Below, in pieces: positions 51,438 to 61,181 of a DNA stretch of 64,000 nucleotides; position 1 is the stretch's first letter, and each line of letters starts with the position of its first letter. The notes under the pieces were generated by a model, which worked only from the letters and a program-made list of their open reading frames with translations, was not told where the DNA came from and made no database searches. This DNA is from Natrinema gari JCM 14663 (GTDB lineage Archaea; Halobacteriota; Halobacteria; Halobacteriales; Natrialbaceae), in assembly GCF_000337175.1 (NCBI RefSeq), contig NZ_AOIJ01000061.1:1-64000 (forward strand), given 5' to 3'. The position numbers and the translations under genes are program-made.

Positions 51438-53125
51438 GCGAGACGAACGCCCGGACCGAGACGGAACGGGACGGGGAGCCCGCCGACACGCTTCGTGTCC
51501 TTCTCATCGAGGACAATCCGGGCGACGCTCGGCTGATCGAGGAGATGCTCCGGGATACCGAAGAACTCGCCCAGCGAGTCAGTCCCATCGAATCGACCGG
51601 GCAGACGCCGGACCTGTCGCGGGAAACGCGTCTCGAGGACGGCCTCGAGATAGTCGACGCCGAGCCGACGGACATCGTGTTGCTCGATCTGAACCTGCCC
51701 GACAGCGAGGGGCTGGCGACCCTCGAACGGGTGCACGAGGAGACGGAGGAGACGCCGATCGTCGTCCTGACGGGCGTCCGCGACCAGCAGGTCGGCGTCG
51801 AGGCGATCCAACGCGGCGCGCAGGACTTCCTCGTCAAAGACGAGGTGACGAGCGAACTGCTGGTGCGGACGATCCACCACGCGATCGAACGCGCCCGTCA
51901 AGAGCGAGAGCGCCGCCAACAGCGCGAACATCTCGAGGCGCTCAACCGGCTCAACCGGATCGGACACGACATCACCCACGCGGTGATCACGACCGAGACG
52001 CGGGCGGAACTCGAACAGGAGGTGTGCGATCGGCTCGCCGAGTCCGACGCCTATCGGTTCGCCTGGATCGGGGGCGTCAATCCCGGGAGCGACCGCGTCG
52101 TCCCGAAGGCGGCGGCCGGCGTCGAGGACGGATACCTCGATGAAATAGATGTCTCCGTCGCCGAGGACGACGAGAGCGGACGCGGGCCGGCCGGAACGGC
52201 CATTCGGACCGAGCGGGTACAGGTTATGAACGACGCCCGGACGGACCCCGAGTTCGGACCGTGGCGAGAGCAGGCGCGTGCCCGTAACTTCCGGTCGGCG
52301 GCGGCGGTCCCGCTCATCCACGAAGACCTCGTCTACGGCGTGTTGAACGTGTACGCGTCGTCACCGCGGGCGTTCGAGGGGCTGGAGACCGGGGTGTTCG
52401 CCCGGATCGGCGACATCATCGCCCACGCGATCACGGCGATCGAACGCAGGGACGCACTGGTCAGCGACGCCGTGGTCGAACTCGAGTTCCGCGTCGAGGC
52501 GATGGCCGAACCGCTGGTCGAACTCTCGGCGACCGAGTCGTGTACGATCACGTTCGAGCAGTTGGTCAGCGGCGACGAGGCGCTGCTGGCCTACGGCTCG
52601 GCACACGGCATCTCCCAGGAGGCGTTCAGCGACGCCATCGACGACACTGACGGGATCGGCGACGTGCGGTTCCTCTCAGTCAGGCGCGACGACCTCGAGT
52701 TCGAACTGGTCGCGCCCGCGGCCGTCTCGCTGTTCGAGACGATCGCGACCCACGGCGGTCGCGTCGCCTCGGCGACGATCGCCGACGGGGAGTTTCGCTT
52801 CGTCGTCGAACTCCCGCGGGGTCGGGACACCCGTCAGATCATCGAACTCATCAGAAACCAGCGCGACGACATCACCTACCTCGCCCAGCGGACCACCGAA
52901 CGCAGCGAGCGCATCGACTCCGGCTCGGCGTCGGTCCTCGAGGAGGAGCTGACCGAGAAACAGCGAGCGGCACTCGAGACGGCCTACTTCGCGGGCTACT
53001 TCGACTGGCCGCGGGGCAGCACCGGTGAGGAGATCGCCGAACGGCTCGGGATCGCGCCGGCGACGTTCAACCAGCACCTCCGGACGGCAGAACGGAAGTT
53101 CTTCAATTCCGTCTTCGGTGAGTAG
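51434..53125 (+). CDS. Receiver-GAF-HTH_10 transcriptional regulator
   Basis: A 563-residue regulator. The receiver domain (about 19-145) has [20 protein letters not shown], Asp85 in [14 protein letters not shown], and [24 protein letters not shown] domain (about 185-335) includes [20 protein letters not shown] and [21 protein letters not shown] bacterio-opsin activator linker follows, then the HTH_10 at the C-terminus ([40 protein letters not shown]). It should bind DNA when phosphorylated or when the GAF ligand binds. It overlaps the CheY-like gene upstream. Confidence 0.92.
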   Translation: MSETNARTETERDGEPADTLRVLLIEDNPGDARLIEEMLRDTEELAQRVSPIESTGQTPDLSRETRLEDGLEIVDAEPTDIVLLDLNLPDSEGLATLERVHEETEETPIVVLTGVRDQQVGVEAIQRGAQDFLVKDEVTSELLVRTIHHAIERARQERERRQQREHLEALNRLNRIGHDITHAVITTETRAELEQEVCDRLAESDAYRFAWIGGVNPGSDRVVPKAAAGVEDGYLDEIDVSVAEDDESGRGPAGTAIRTERVQVMNDARTDPEFGPWREQARARNFRSAAAVPLIHEDLVYGVLNVYASSPRAFEGLETGVFARIGDIIAHAITAIERRDALVSDAVVELEFRVEAMAEPLVELSATESCTITFEQLVSGDEALLAYGSAHGISQEAFSDAIDDTDGIGDVRFLSVRRDDLEFELVAPAAVSLFETIATHGGRVASATIADGEFRFVVELPRGRDTRQIIELIRNQRDDITYLAQRTTERSERIDSGSASVLEEELTEKQRAALETAYFAGYFDWPRGSTGEEIAERLGIAPATFNQHLRTAERKFFNSVFGE

Positions 53126-53137
53126 CGGGGTCCCGTT

Positions 53138-54157
53138 TCAGAGCCCGACGCCGTCCGCCAGGAGTTCGTGCGAGCGCAACACGTCATCGTGGTCGGCGAT
53201 GATATTCTGTACGATCACGTCCTCGACCCCGACACGGTCGGTCAGTTGCTCGAGCAGATCGGCCACGGTTTCCGGGCTTCCCGAGATCGAACGCGGCCAG
53301 TCGCCGTCGGGAAGCGGGTTCGGCGTCGGCTCCGGGACGCCGCCGAGTTCGTCGATCGCGGCCTCGACTGACGGGGGTGAGCCGACGACGCCGCGTCGCA
53401 GCCGCTTGTACGACGCTTCGGCGGTCGCACGCAGTCTGGCCGCTTCGTCGTCGGTGTCCGCACAGGCGACGTTCATCGCCAGCATCCCCTCGGGTTCGTC
53501 CGGCCCCGCTCCGAGCGGGGAGGGGTCGAACCGATCCCGGTAGGTTTCGAACGCACGTTCGGCGAGGGTCGGCCGGATGAACCCGGCGAAACAGTAGCGG
53601 AGACCGAGCTTCCCGGCGATTTCGGCGCTCGCGGGGCTCGATCCCAGGACCCACGGTTCGGGGACGCTGTCGGCCGAGCGAGGGAGGGTCAAGTCGCCGT
53701 ACGCGTGTTCGTCCGGGAACCCGTCGTGGAGGTGGGTGACGGTCGATTCGATTTTTTCGGCGTGGTCCGCGTCGGGGTCCCCGCTCTGGCGGTCGGTTCC
53801 CAGCGCCCGGTCAGCGGCCGGGATGCCGGTCGCCCGGCCGAGTCCGAGGTCGATGCGGCCCGGAGCCAGCGCATCGAGGGACGCGAACGTTTCGGCCACC
53901 TTGAACGGCTGGTAGTGGTTGAGCAGAACCGTGCCGGAACCGACACGGATCTCGTCGGTTTCGGCTGCGAGACGCGCGATCAGGACTTCCGGGGTCGTAC
54001 TCGCGATCGAGTCAGCCATGCCGTGGTGTTCGGCCATCCAGAACCGCGAGTAGCCGAGGTCCGCGGCCAGTTGCGCGAGTTCGATGGTGTTCTCGTAGGC
54101 ATCAGTCGCGGTCCCATCTTCCGGGACGGGCGCGAGGTCCACGATCGAGAGATCCAT
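53138..54157 (-). CDS. LLM-class flavin-dependent oxidoreductase
   Basis: A 339-residue luciferase-like TIM-barrel protein. MDLSIVDLAPVPEDGTATDA, YSRFWMAEHHGMADSIASTT and GSGTVLLNHYQPFKVAETFA, then LAPGRIDLGLGRATGIPAAD, are standard for the single-subunit bacterial-type LLM group. It uses FMN or F420 and its substrate is unknown. I start at the ATG at 54157; the GTG at 54166 would add three residues. It converges with the HTH_10 regulator gene, only 12 bases apart. Confidence 0.9.
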   Translation of the reverse strand: MDLSIVDLAPVPEDGTATDAYENTIELAQLAADLGYSRFWMAEHHGMADSIASTTPEVLIARLAAETDEIRVGSGTVLLNHYQPFKVAETFASLDALAPGRIDLGLGRATGIPAADRALGTDRQSGDPDADHAEKIESTVTHLHDGFPDEHAYGDLTLPRSADSVPEPWVLGSSPASAEIAGKLGLRYCFAGFIRPTLAERAFETYRDRFDPSPLGAGPDEPEGMLAMNVACADTDDEAARLRATAEASYKRLRRGVVGSPPSVEAAIDELGGVPEPTPNPLPDGDWPRSISGSPETVADLLEQLTDRVGVEDVIVQNIIADHDDVLRSHELLADGVGL

Positions 54158-54302
54158 ACCGATCACTCCGAACCGAACGCCGAATAGCCGTTCGATCTCC
54201 CGCGCGAGGTGGGGTCCGGTGGCGAACCGATTTTAGGTCGCACGAAAAAATATTATTGAATTGAAAAGTTATATGTGTCCGAGACTCCACGGACTAGCTG
54301 TG

Positions 54303-54848
54303 ATGAATACGCAGAAGACCGTCCAACAGGAAGCCGGCACCGTCGAGGAGAACGCGCTTAGACTCGAGCCCGAGAAGGCAGAGCAGATCGTCGAGGCGCT
54401 GAACCGCGACCTCGCGGACGCGTACGTCCTTTACCACCAGCTCCACAAGCACCACTGGAACGTCGAAGGCGCGGAGTTCCTCGACGTTCACGTCTTCCTG
54501 CAGGAGGTCTACGAGGATGTCGAGGTGGCGGCCGACGACCTCGCCGAACGCCTCCAGGCGCTCGGCGGCGTTCCGCACGCGAGCATGACGACCCTGGCGG
54601 AGCACGCCACCGTCGAGCCCGAGGACGAGGACGTTTACGACATCCGGACGTCGCTCGCGAACGACCTCGAGATGATGGGCGATATCATCGAGAGCTACCG
54701 CGAACACATCGAGCTCACGGCGGGACTGGGTGACCACGCCACCGCACAGATGCTCCGCGAGCAACTCGAGACCATCGAGGAACACACCCACCATATCGAG
54801 CACTACCTCGAAGACGATACGCTCGTCCTCGAGTCGGCGACGAACTAA
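54303..54848 (+). CDS. dpsA: DNA-protecting ferritin-like protein DpsA
   Basis: A 181-residue Dps-family protein that stores iron and protects DNA from peroxide. LADAYVLYHQLHKHHWNVEG, then FLDVHVFLQEVYEDVEVAAD, carries the ferroxidase ligands (His, Asp and Glu) at the dimer interface. IRTSLANDLEMMGDIIESYR and LETIEEHTHHIEHYL complete the four-helix bundle. The start is ATG 54303 (MNTQKTVQQEAGTVEENALR), as in Halobacterium DpsA. AT-rich promoter DNA (AAATATTATTG, and AAGTTATATG at about 54267) lies upstream. It neighbours the DtxR-type regulator, which likely controls iron genes. Confidence 0.95.
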   Translation: MNTQKTVQQEAGTVEENALRLEPEKAEQIVEALNRDLADAYVLYHQLHKHHWNVEGAEFLDVHVFLQEVYEDVEVAADDLAERLQALGGVPHASMTTLAEHATVEPEDEDVYDIRTSLANDLEMMGDIIESYREHIELTAGLGDHATAQMLREQLETIEEHTHHIEHYLEDDTLVLESATN

Positions 54849-54887
54849 CGGTCGCGGTCTCTCTACTGCAGTTTTCGACGGCGGTGC

Positions 54888-55265
54888 TCAGACGGAGACG
54901 TCGATGTCGTCGTCCTCGAGCAGCGTTTCGGCGACCCGTTCGGTGACGAGCGAGCTAACGCTTCCCGCGAGTGCCATCGCCTCCCGGTCGGGCTCCGCGA
55001 GGTCGAGCACGTCGCGGAAGAACGCCGAGAGGACGACGTAGGTTTCGTACAAGTCGGCGGCCGTCTCCCGCCCCTGCGCGGTGAGCGTCGCCCCCTCGTA
55101 CGGCTCGTAGGTGAGATACCCCCGCGTCTCGAGTCGCTGGAGCGTTTCCGTCGCGACCGCCGGCGACCGATCGAGTTCGTCCGCGACGTGTCCCGGTGCG
55201 ACCGGTTCCCCACCGTCTCGAGCGGCGAGATAACAGACGAGCAAGTACTGAGACGCGTCCGTCAT
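54888..55265 (-). CDS. DtxR/MntR-family metal-dependent regulator
   Basis: A 125-residue winged-helix regulator. TDASQYLLVCYLAARDGGEP, VAPGHVADELDRSPAVATET and LQRLETRGYLTYEPYEGATL form the DNA-binding domain. LTAQGRETAADLYETYVVLS and FFRDVLDLAEPDREAMALAG form the metal-binding and dimer domain. Haloarchaeal relatives (Idr, SirR, TroR) act as iron or manganese repressors. The ATG at 55265 (MTDASQYL) matches family starts. It lies beside dpsA and behind a palindrome at 55396-55413. The gene may be preceded by a short leader frame. Confidence 0.88.
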   Translation of the reverse strand: MTDASQYLLVCYLAARDGGEPVAPGHVADELDRSPAVATETLQRLETRGYLTYEPYEGATLTAQGRETAADLYETYVVLSAFFRDVLDLAEPDREAMALAGSVSSLVTERVAETLLEDDDIDVSV

Positions 55266-55393
55266 GCGCGCCGAGTGGGGTGATCGCGGCCGGATCGCTG
55301 GCGGTCCTCGTGAGACGCGTCGAGACGGGAGACGAGCGACGAAGCGGTGGGCGACCACGTCGGCCTGGGATCCCCTGGCAGATCGTCGTCCAT
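55262..55393 (-). CDS. Possible leader ORF overlapping the dtxR-type start
   Basis: An ATG at 55393, about 25 bases from a TATA-like element (CTTTATTG, about 55416-55423), opens a 43-residue frame, MDDDLPGDPRPTWSPTASSL first and HPTRRA last. Its TGA overlaps the ATG of the regulator gene (ATGA). The predicted transcript start would place this ORF at its 5' end, leaderless. The peptide is low-complexity. It could couple translation of the regulator or be chance. Confidence 0.4.
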   Translation of the reverse strand: MDDDLPGDPRPTWSPTASSLVSRLDASHEDRQRSGRDHPTRRA

Positions 55394-55395
55394 GG

Positions 55396-55413
55396 TTTTA
55401 GGCTTGCCTAAAA
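55396..55413. promoter_or_regulatory. Palindromic operator TTTTAGGC-TT-GCCTAAAA
   Basis: An 18-base inverted repeat, TTTTAGGCTTGCCTAAAA, lies between the TATA-like element and the start of the dtxR-type transcript. TTAGG/CCTAA half sites are characteristic of DtxR/IdeR-type operators. Its place at the promoter suggests the regulator controls its own gene. Confidence 0.75.
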
Positions 55414-55640
55414 CAATAAAGTAGTTGCGGCTAGTCGGTTCCGCGACGGTCTCACAGCCGTCGGAACCGTTGTCGGTCTGGAGAGGTAACCGTACGCGGG
55501 CTGTCCAATCGGCGTGGCACTCGAAGCAGCCGTTACCGCGGAGTCATGAGTCGGCGGCGAGGCGGCGTCGGCCGACAGTCACACCGAGACAGTCGCCGAC
55601 CGCGCCGCCGGACGGTTCACAATGGCCTTCTTCGGCGGTA

Positions 55641-56600
55641 TTACGAGTCGTCGGCGACCACGCTGCCGATCCCGTCAATCGGCCGGTCCGGCGTGAACTC
55701 GTCGATTTCGTCGGGGAGTCCGAGCTGGTACTGGGTGCCGTTCTCCCGGACCGACGTCCGACCGCGGTGAACCGAGACATCGCCGTTCAGGTGCAGTTGG
55801 ACGGCCTCGAGCAACGCGCTGGCCTCGAGGGGCTGGCCGCGGCGTTTCATCTCCGCGACATCGGCGTCGTCGGGGACGTCGAACGCGCGCTGGGTGATGA
55901 TCGGTCCCTGATCGAGGTCGGTCGTGACGTAGTGGGCCGTGACACCCGCGACTCGAACGCCCTCCTCGACGGCCTGTCGATAGGCCTCCGCACCGGGGAA
56001 CGCCGGGAGCAGGGAGGGATGAACGTTGATGATACGGTCCTCGTAGCGGAAGACGACGTTGGGGCTGAGGATGCGCATGTATCGCGCGAGGACGATCAGA
56101 TCGACGTCGTACTCCCCGAGGAGTTCGAGCAGTTCGTCCTCGTTTTGCTGTCCGCCCTCGTCGCCGATGTCGTGGAAGGGAACGTCGTAGTGTTCGGCCA
56201 GCGGTTGCAGGTCGTCGTGGTTGCCGATGACGACGCCGATGTCCGCGCCGAGTTCGTCGTTGGCCCAGGCCTCGAACAGGGCCTCGAGACAGTGGCTCTC
56301 CTTAGTGACGAGGACGGCGATCTGCTGGGTCTCGCGGTCGGCGGGGAAACGGACCTGGACGTCGAGTCCGAGGTCGTCGCCGAGGTCGCGGAGGTCCTCC
56401 CGAAGCGTGGCCTCGGTACAGACCATTTCGGAGGTGTCGACGGCGAGATACATCCGGAAAACGCCGTCGCGGACCGCCTGATCGAGGTCCTCGATGTTGA
56501 CTCCGCGCTCGAACAGGAGGCTAGTCACGTTCGCGACTAATCCGGTGTCGTCGTCCCCGATGACCGTAATTTCGGTTACGTCGGTCGTCAACGCTGCCAC
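55641..56600 (-). CDS. purU: Formyltetrahydrofolate deformylase PurU
   Basis: A 319-residue enzyme. An N-terminal ACT domain (TEITVIGDDDTGLVANVTSL, LFERGVNIEDLDQAV) precedes the formyl-transferase fold: IAVLVTKESHCLEALFEAWA, then RIINVHPSLLPAFPGAEAY with the Asn and His of the active site, and AHYVTTDLDQGPIITQR with the catalytic Asp. It hydrolyses 10-formyltetrahydrofolate to formate and tetrahydrofolate. The GTG at 56600 is the start. An acidic tail of about 50 residues follows the domain. It is divergent from purS and purQ; the shared context is purine synthesis. Confidence 0.93.
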   Translation of the reverse strand: MAALTTDVTEITVIGDDDTGLVANVTSLLFERGVNIEDLDQAVRDGVFRMYLAVDTSEMVCTEATLREDLRDLGDDLGLDVQVRFPADRETQQIAVLVTKESHCLEALFEAWANDELGADIGVVIGNHDDLQPLAEHYDVPFHDIGDEGGQQNEDELLELLGEYDVDLIVLARYMRILSPNVVFRYEDRIINVHPSLLPAFPGAEAYRQAVEEGVRVAGVTAHYVTTDLDQGPIITQRAFDVPDDADVAEMKRRGQPLEASALLEAVQLHLNGDVSVHRGRTSVRENGTQYQLGLPDEIDEFTPDRPIDGIGSVVADDS

Positions 56601-56895
56601 CTCCGCTCGAGCGAATTGCGATTCATCACGACGGACTGCAGTCTACGGGCGGCTAAAAGTCCTACTTTCCGGAGAGACGCGTGCGAATCCCCCGCATTCG
56701 GTTCGGCCTCCGCCATGGTTGTCGGAGCGGGTATACGTCGGTTGCAATGAAGGTAGTGGTCGGTTCAGGTCGGACGACCGTCCGTTCGGACTGCCCGAGT
56801 CGGACCCGACCGCCGCGTGGCCACCAGTATCCACGAACGTGTATTACGGAGTCAAGGCGAAAGCGTTTTTGAGCACGGTTACGGGGTAACAGGTA

Positions 56896-57147
56896 ATGAC
56901 CGCCTATACCGCGACGGTGACCGTTCGACTCAAACAGGGCGTGCTAGACCCCGAGGCCGAGACCACGAAGCAAGCCCTCGAGCGATTGGGCTTCGAACTC
57001 GAGGGGCTGCGGTCGGCCGACCGCTTCGAGGTCGACCTCGACGCCGACAGTGTGGCCGCTGCGCGCGAGCGCGCCGACGAGATGGCAGAACGGCTGCTGG
57101 CAAATCCGACCATCCACGACTACGATGTGGAGGTCGCCGAACGGTAG
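56896..57147 (+). CDS. purS: Phosphoribosylformylglycinamidine synthase subunit PurS
   Basis: An 83-residue subunit that holds PurL and PurQ together. YTATVTVRLKQGVLDPEAET, TKQALERLGFELEGLRSADR and LDADSVAAARERADEMAERL, then LANPTIHDYDVEV, cover the whole family pattern. The next gene, purQ, begins at the base after the stop, so both are cotranscribed. An A/T-rich element (GCGTTTTTGAG, about 56862-56872) may be its promoter. Confidence 0.95.
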   Translation: MTAYTATVTVRLKQGVLDPEAETTKQALERLGFELEGLRSADRFEVDLDADSVAAARERADEMAERLLANPTIHDYDVEVAER

Positions 57148-57825
57148 ATGACCGTTGCAATCATTCGGTTCGGCGGTTCGAACTGCGATCGCGACGCCGA
57201 GCGCGCGCTGGCACACCTCGAGATCGACGCCGAGATCGTCTGGCACGAGGACGGTCTGCCCGAGGACGTGACCGGCGTCGTCCTCCCCGGCGGCTTCTCC
57301 TACGGGGACTACCTCCGTGCGGGCGCGATGGCGGCCCGCTCGCCGATCATGGCCGAGGTTCGAACGGCTGCGGCCAACGGCGTTCCCGTCCTCGGCGTCT
57401 GTAACGGGGCTCAGGTCGGCTGTGAGTCCGGGCTCACGGAGGGCGCGTTCACGACCAACGAGAGCGCGCGCTTCCAGTGTGAACACGTCTCCCTGCGCGT
57501 CGAGCGCGCGGACACGCCTTGGACCGCCGCCTACGAGGAGGGCGAGGTCATCGAGATTCCGATCGCGCACGGCGAGGGCCGCTACGAGATCGACGACGAC
57601 CGATTGGCCGAACTGGAAGCCGCGGGGCGCATCCTCTTTCGATACTGCGACGAGAACGGCGACTCGACCCCCGAGGCGAACCCGAACGGGTCCAAGCACG
57701 CCGTCGCCGGTATCCTCGGCGACCGCGATTCCGTCGCGGTGTTGATGCCCCACCCCGAGCGCGCGACGCTGCCCGATGTCGGCCCGACCGACGGGCAGGG
57801 CATCCTGCGCGGCCTTGAACAGTAA
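57148..57825 (+). CDS. purQ: Phosphoribosylformylglycinamidine synthase subunit PurQ (glutaminase)
   Basis: A 225-residue class I glutamine amidotransferase. VAIIRFGGSNCDRDAERALA is the start. LPGGFSYGDYLRAGAMAARS forms the oxyanion region. Cys85 in VLGVCNGAQVGCESG is the nucleophile, and VLMPHPERATLPDV near the C-terminus has the catalytic His and Glu. It frees ammonia from glutamine for PurL, which makes formylglycinamidine ribonucleotide in the fourth step of purine synthesis. PurL is not in the window. Confidence 0.96.
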   Translation: MTVAIIRFGGSNCDRDAERALAHLEIDAEIVWHEDGLPEDVTGVVLPGGFSYGDYLRAGAMAARSPIMAEVRTAAANGVPVLGVCNGAQVGCESGLTEGAFTTNESARFQCEHVSLRVERADTPWTAAYEEGEVIEIPIAHGEGRYEIDDDRLAELEAAGRILFRYCDENGDSTPEANPNGSKHAVAGILGDRDSVAVLMPHPERATLPDVGPTDGQGILRGLEQ

Positions 57826-57956
57826 TTCGGTTGCGTCAGGGCTCAGAAACGATTCTTCTCCGAATTCGTGAACGATAACAACGGCGACTCAGTTCGTGAA
57901 CTGAGTGGAACAGTCATATGGGATGGGTTCGTTGAAGCCGATCGGAATACAGGGGA

Positions 57957-60900
57957 ATGGGCACGACAACCGGACCACACACTCGAGTCGTCGTCGTCGG
58001 CGAAGACGCCGCGGACGTGGCACGCGCTCTCGAAGAGCGCGACGTGTCGACCGAGTCGGTTCGGACGGCCGATGCGTGCCTCGAGCGACTCCCGAACGTC
58101 GACGGCGTCGTGATCGCAGCGAGAGCACGGTCGGACGCCGACCTCGTCGATTGCTGTCGGGTGATTCGAGACAGCCGCTCCGCGGTCCCGATCGTCGTCT
58201 TTCCCCACGACGGAAGCGAACGGCTCGCGGGTGCAGTCGTCGCGGCGGGAGCGGACGGCTACGTCCCCCGTTCGCAGGGGGTCGAGACGCTCGTCGATCG
58301 GCTGGACGCGCTCCTCGAGGCATCGACACCCGACGCCCGCTCGACGCCCGCGGACGCCCCGACGATCAACGCGGCATCGGCGGCGGACGCCGACTCGGCC
58401 CGACTCGAGTCGCTCATCGAACAGTCGCCGCTCGCGGTCATTGAGTGGACCCTCGAGTACGAAGTCCGCAACTGGAATCCGGCCGCGGCCGATCTGTTCG
58501 GATACACGGCCGCGGAGGCGATCGGCGAATCCGCTGTCGACCTGATCGTCCCGGACTCCGACCGCGACACCGTCCGAGAGTTGCGAGAGCGGATCGCCGA
58601 CAACGAACCCGATAGCGGGTCGTTCTGCCGGATCGACTCGAACGTCCGCAAGGACGGGACGGCGATCACCTGCGAGTGGTTGAACACGCCGCTGGTCGAC
58701 GACGAGGGAGAGATCGGCAGCGTTCTGTCGTTCGTCCGGGACGTGACCGCCGAGCGCAAGCGCACGAACGCACTCGAGGCACTCCAGGAAACGACCCGAG
58801 AGCTACTGCGGGCCGAGTCGACCGACGAAATCGCCGACATCGTGATGACGGCGGCGGAAGACGTGATCGATCGACCGCTCGGCGCGATCAGGTTCTACGA
58901 CGACGACAGCGAGACCCTCGAACTCGCCGGTGTGACGCCACTACTCGACGCCAACACTGACGAGATCCCGCCGATCGAGCCGGACGGCTCGATCCTCTGG
59001 GACGCCTACACCGACAGCGAACCGACCGTCATCGAGAACGTCTCGACCGACCGGATTCCGTACGAGATCGAGACCGACGTGGGAAACTCGCTTCTCCAGC
59101 CACTCGGCGATCACGGCATGTTGTCGGTCGCGTCGGTTGGGTCGAACGAACTCAGCGATGCCGAGTTCCACCTGATCCACGTTCTCGCGACGACCGCCGA
59201 GGCCGCGCTCGATCGAGCGGCACACGATCGCGAACTCGAGCGGACGAAGACGGTCGTCGAGACGGTCGGGGACTGTGTCTACCAACTCGATCGCGACGGC
59301 CGGTTCGTCGAGGTCAACGACGGGATGAAGGATAGGACCGGATACGACCGAGACGAACTCCTCGGCGAACACGTCTCGCGGATACTCTCCGACGAGAGCG
59401 CCGAACGCGGACGGCGACGCGTCCGGGAACTGACGGCCGACGACGAGCAGCGTACCGCGACGTGTGAAGTCACGCTGACCGGGGCCGACGGCGAACGGAT
59501 TCCCGCCGAAGTCAGTATGGCGCTGTTGCGGTCCGACGGCGATATCGAGGGCACCGTCGGCATCGCCCGCGACATCAGTGATCGCAAGCGAATGGAGCGG
59601 GAACTGGTCGACCGGAAGGCGAAAATCGAGGGCCTCCACACCGTTGCGTCTCGGCTCGAAGACTGTGAGAGCCGGGAAGCGATCTACGACGTGGCCGTCG
59701 AGGCGGCCGAAGATATCCTCGGCTTCGATCGCTGTTTCGTCGACAGGATCTGTGGGGGAGCCATCGTGACGGAAGCCGCGTCCTCCGGTCTCGAGATCGA
59801 TCGCGGGGAGCAACGCCCGTTCGACGAGGGCATCGCCGGACGGACGTATCGGTCGCGACGACCTTCCCGTGTCGACGAGATCGATTCGGACGATGGGATC
59901 ACGTCCCGTATCGACAACTGCCGGTCGGTGCTGAGCGTTTCGATCGGTAATCACGGCGTGTTTCAGGCCGTTTCGTCCGAGCCCGACGCGTTTACCGCGG
60001 CCGACGAGGAACTGACGGAACTGTTGTTATCACACGTCACCGATGCGCTCGACCGGATCGCGTTCGAGGAACGACTGCGGGCCGAACGCGACCGGTTCGC
60101 GGCGTTGTTCGAAAACGTTCCCGACGCCGTCGTCAGCGTCAGCCGACTCGAGGACGGCCCGATCGTCGAGGACGTCAACCCAGCGTTCGAACGAATTTTC
60201 GGCTACGACGAGGCGGACCTCGTCGGAACGGCCCTCGACGAGATCATCGTGCCGCCCGATCGACGGGCCGAATCCGATACCCTCAATCGCCGGGGCAACC
60301 GCGGTGAGATCGGCGAGGCAGAGGTCAAACGCCGAACTGCGGACGGCCTGCGCGATTTCCGACTGCGGGTCGTCCCGATGGAGATGGACGGGTCGTCGGA
60401 TCGCGGCTTCGGGCTCTATACCGATATCACCGCCCAGAAACAGCGACAGAAACGCCTCGAGATACTCAATCGGGTCCTCCGCCATGACCTGCGCAACGGC
60501 ATGAACATCATCAACGGCTGTGCGGAGATGCTCGTGGACGCGGTCGACGACGCCGACAGCGAGTACGTCGAGACCATTCAGAACCGGACGCGGGAACTCA
60601 TCGGACTCGCGGAGAAAACCCGAACCGTCGAACGCGTCCTCGACCGTGAGACGGTCGCGGCCGGCCCCGTCGACCTCACCGAGGCCGTCGAAGGGGCCGT
60701 CGCCCGCCTCGAGAACACCCATCCCGACGTCGAGGTCACCTGCTCGCTGCCGGACGGAGCCTTCGCTCGCGCCGACGAATACCTCCGGACGGCCGTCTTT
60801 CAGGTGCTCGAGAACGCCGTCGAACACAACGACCAAGCGCGGCCGACCGTCGACGTGACGGTGTGTGACCGGCCGGACCAGGAGGAACTAACGTTGTCAG

Positions 60901-61148
60901 TCGCCGACGACGGTCCCGGTATCCCTCCCGAAGAGCGAGAACTACTCGAGGGCGACCGGGAGATCACACAACTCCGCCACGCGAGCGGGCTCGGTCTCTG
61001 GCTCGTCAACTGGGTCGTGACCCAGGCCGGCGGTCAGCTCACGTTCCATGACAACGAACCTCGAGGGACCGTGGTGACGCTTTCGATTCCGCGCGCCGAC
61101 GCGGAGTCGGTCCGGTCGGCGTCGGACGAACCGGCGACCGGCGATTAG
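57957..61148 (+). CDS. Multi-domain PAS/GAF sensor histidine kinase
   Basis: A 1063-residue soluble kinase. The start resembles a degenerate receiver (VVVVGEDAADVARALEERDV) without a clear phosphorylation Asp. PAS domains occur at about 145-260, 425-540 and 705-825; GAF domains at about 275-415 and 550-690. The phosphorylated His843 lies in ILNRVLRHDLRNGMNIINGC, and the ATPase domain follows (QVLENAVEHNDQARPTVDVT, LSVADDGPGIPPEERELLEG). There are no membrane helices. It could sense several cytoplasmic signals, possibly redox or light. The partner regulator is unknown. Confidence 0.92.
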   Translation: MGTTTGPHTRVVVVGEDAADVARALEERDVSTESVRTADACLERLPNVDGVVIAARARSDADLVDCCRVIRDSRSAVPIVVFPHDGSERLAGAVVAAGADGYVPRSQGVETLVDRLDALLEASTPDARSTPADAPTINAASAADADSARLESLIEQSPLAVIEWTLEYEVRNWNPAAADLFGYTAAEAIGESAVDLIVPDSDRDTVRELRERIADNEPDSGSFCRIDSNVRKDGTAITCEWLNTPLVDDEGEIGSVLSFVRDVTAERKRTNALEALQETTRELLRAESTDEIADIVMTAAEDVIDRPLGAIRFYDDDSETLELAGVTPLLDANTDEIPPIEPDGSILWDAYTDSEPTVIENVSTDRIPYEIETDVGNSLLQPLGDHGMLSVASVGSNELSDAEFHLIHVLATTAEAALDRAAHDRELERTKTVVETVGDCVYQLDRDGRFVEVNDGMKDRTGYDRDELLGEHVSRILSDESAERGRRRVRELTADDEQRTATCEVTLTGADGERIPAEVSMALLRSDGDIEGTVGIARDISDRKRMERELVDRKAKIEGLHTVASRLEDCESREAIYDVAVEAAEDILGFDRCFVDRICGGAIVTEAASSGLEIDRGEQRPFDEGIAGRTYRSRRPSRVDEIDSDDGITSRIDNCRSVLSVSIGNHGVFQAVSSEPDAFTAADEELTELLLSHVTDALDRIAFEERLRAERDRFAALFENVPDAVVSVSRLEDGPIVEDVNPAFERIFGYDEADLVGTALDEIIVPPDRRAESDTLNRRGNRGEIGEAEVKRRTADGLRDFRLRVVPMEMDGSSDRGFGLYTDITAQKQRQKRLEILNRVLRHDLRNGMNIINGCAEMLVDAVDDADSEYVETIQNRTRELIGLAEKTRTVERVLDRETVAAGPVDLTEAVEGAVARLENTHPDVEVTCSLPDGAFARADEYLRTAVFQVLENAVEHNDQARPTVDVTVCDRPDQEELTLSVADDGPGIPPEERELLEGDREITQLRHASGLGLWLVNWVVTQAGGQLTFHDNEPRGTVVTLSIPRADAESVRSASDEPATGD

Positions 61149-61181
61149 TCCGTTTTCAGTCTCCCTCTCGAGGAAGACCAG

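Noticed and set aside
58941-59954. Minus-strand open frame opposite the histidine kinase
   Set aside because: No protein character; opposite a kinase with clear PAS, GAF and ATPase motifs.
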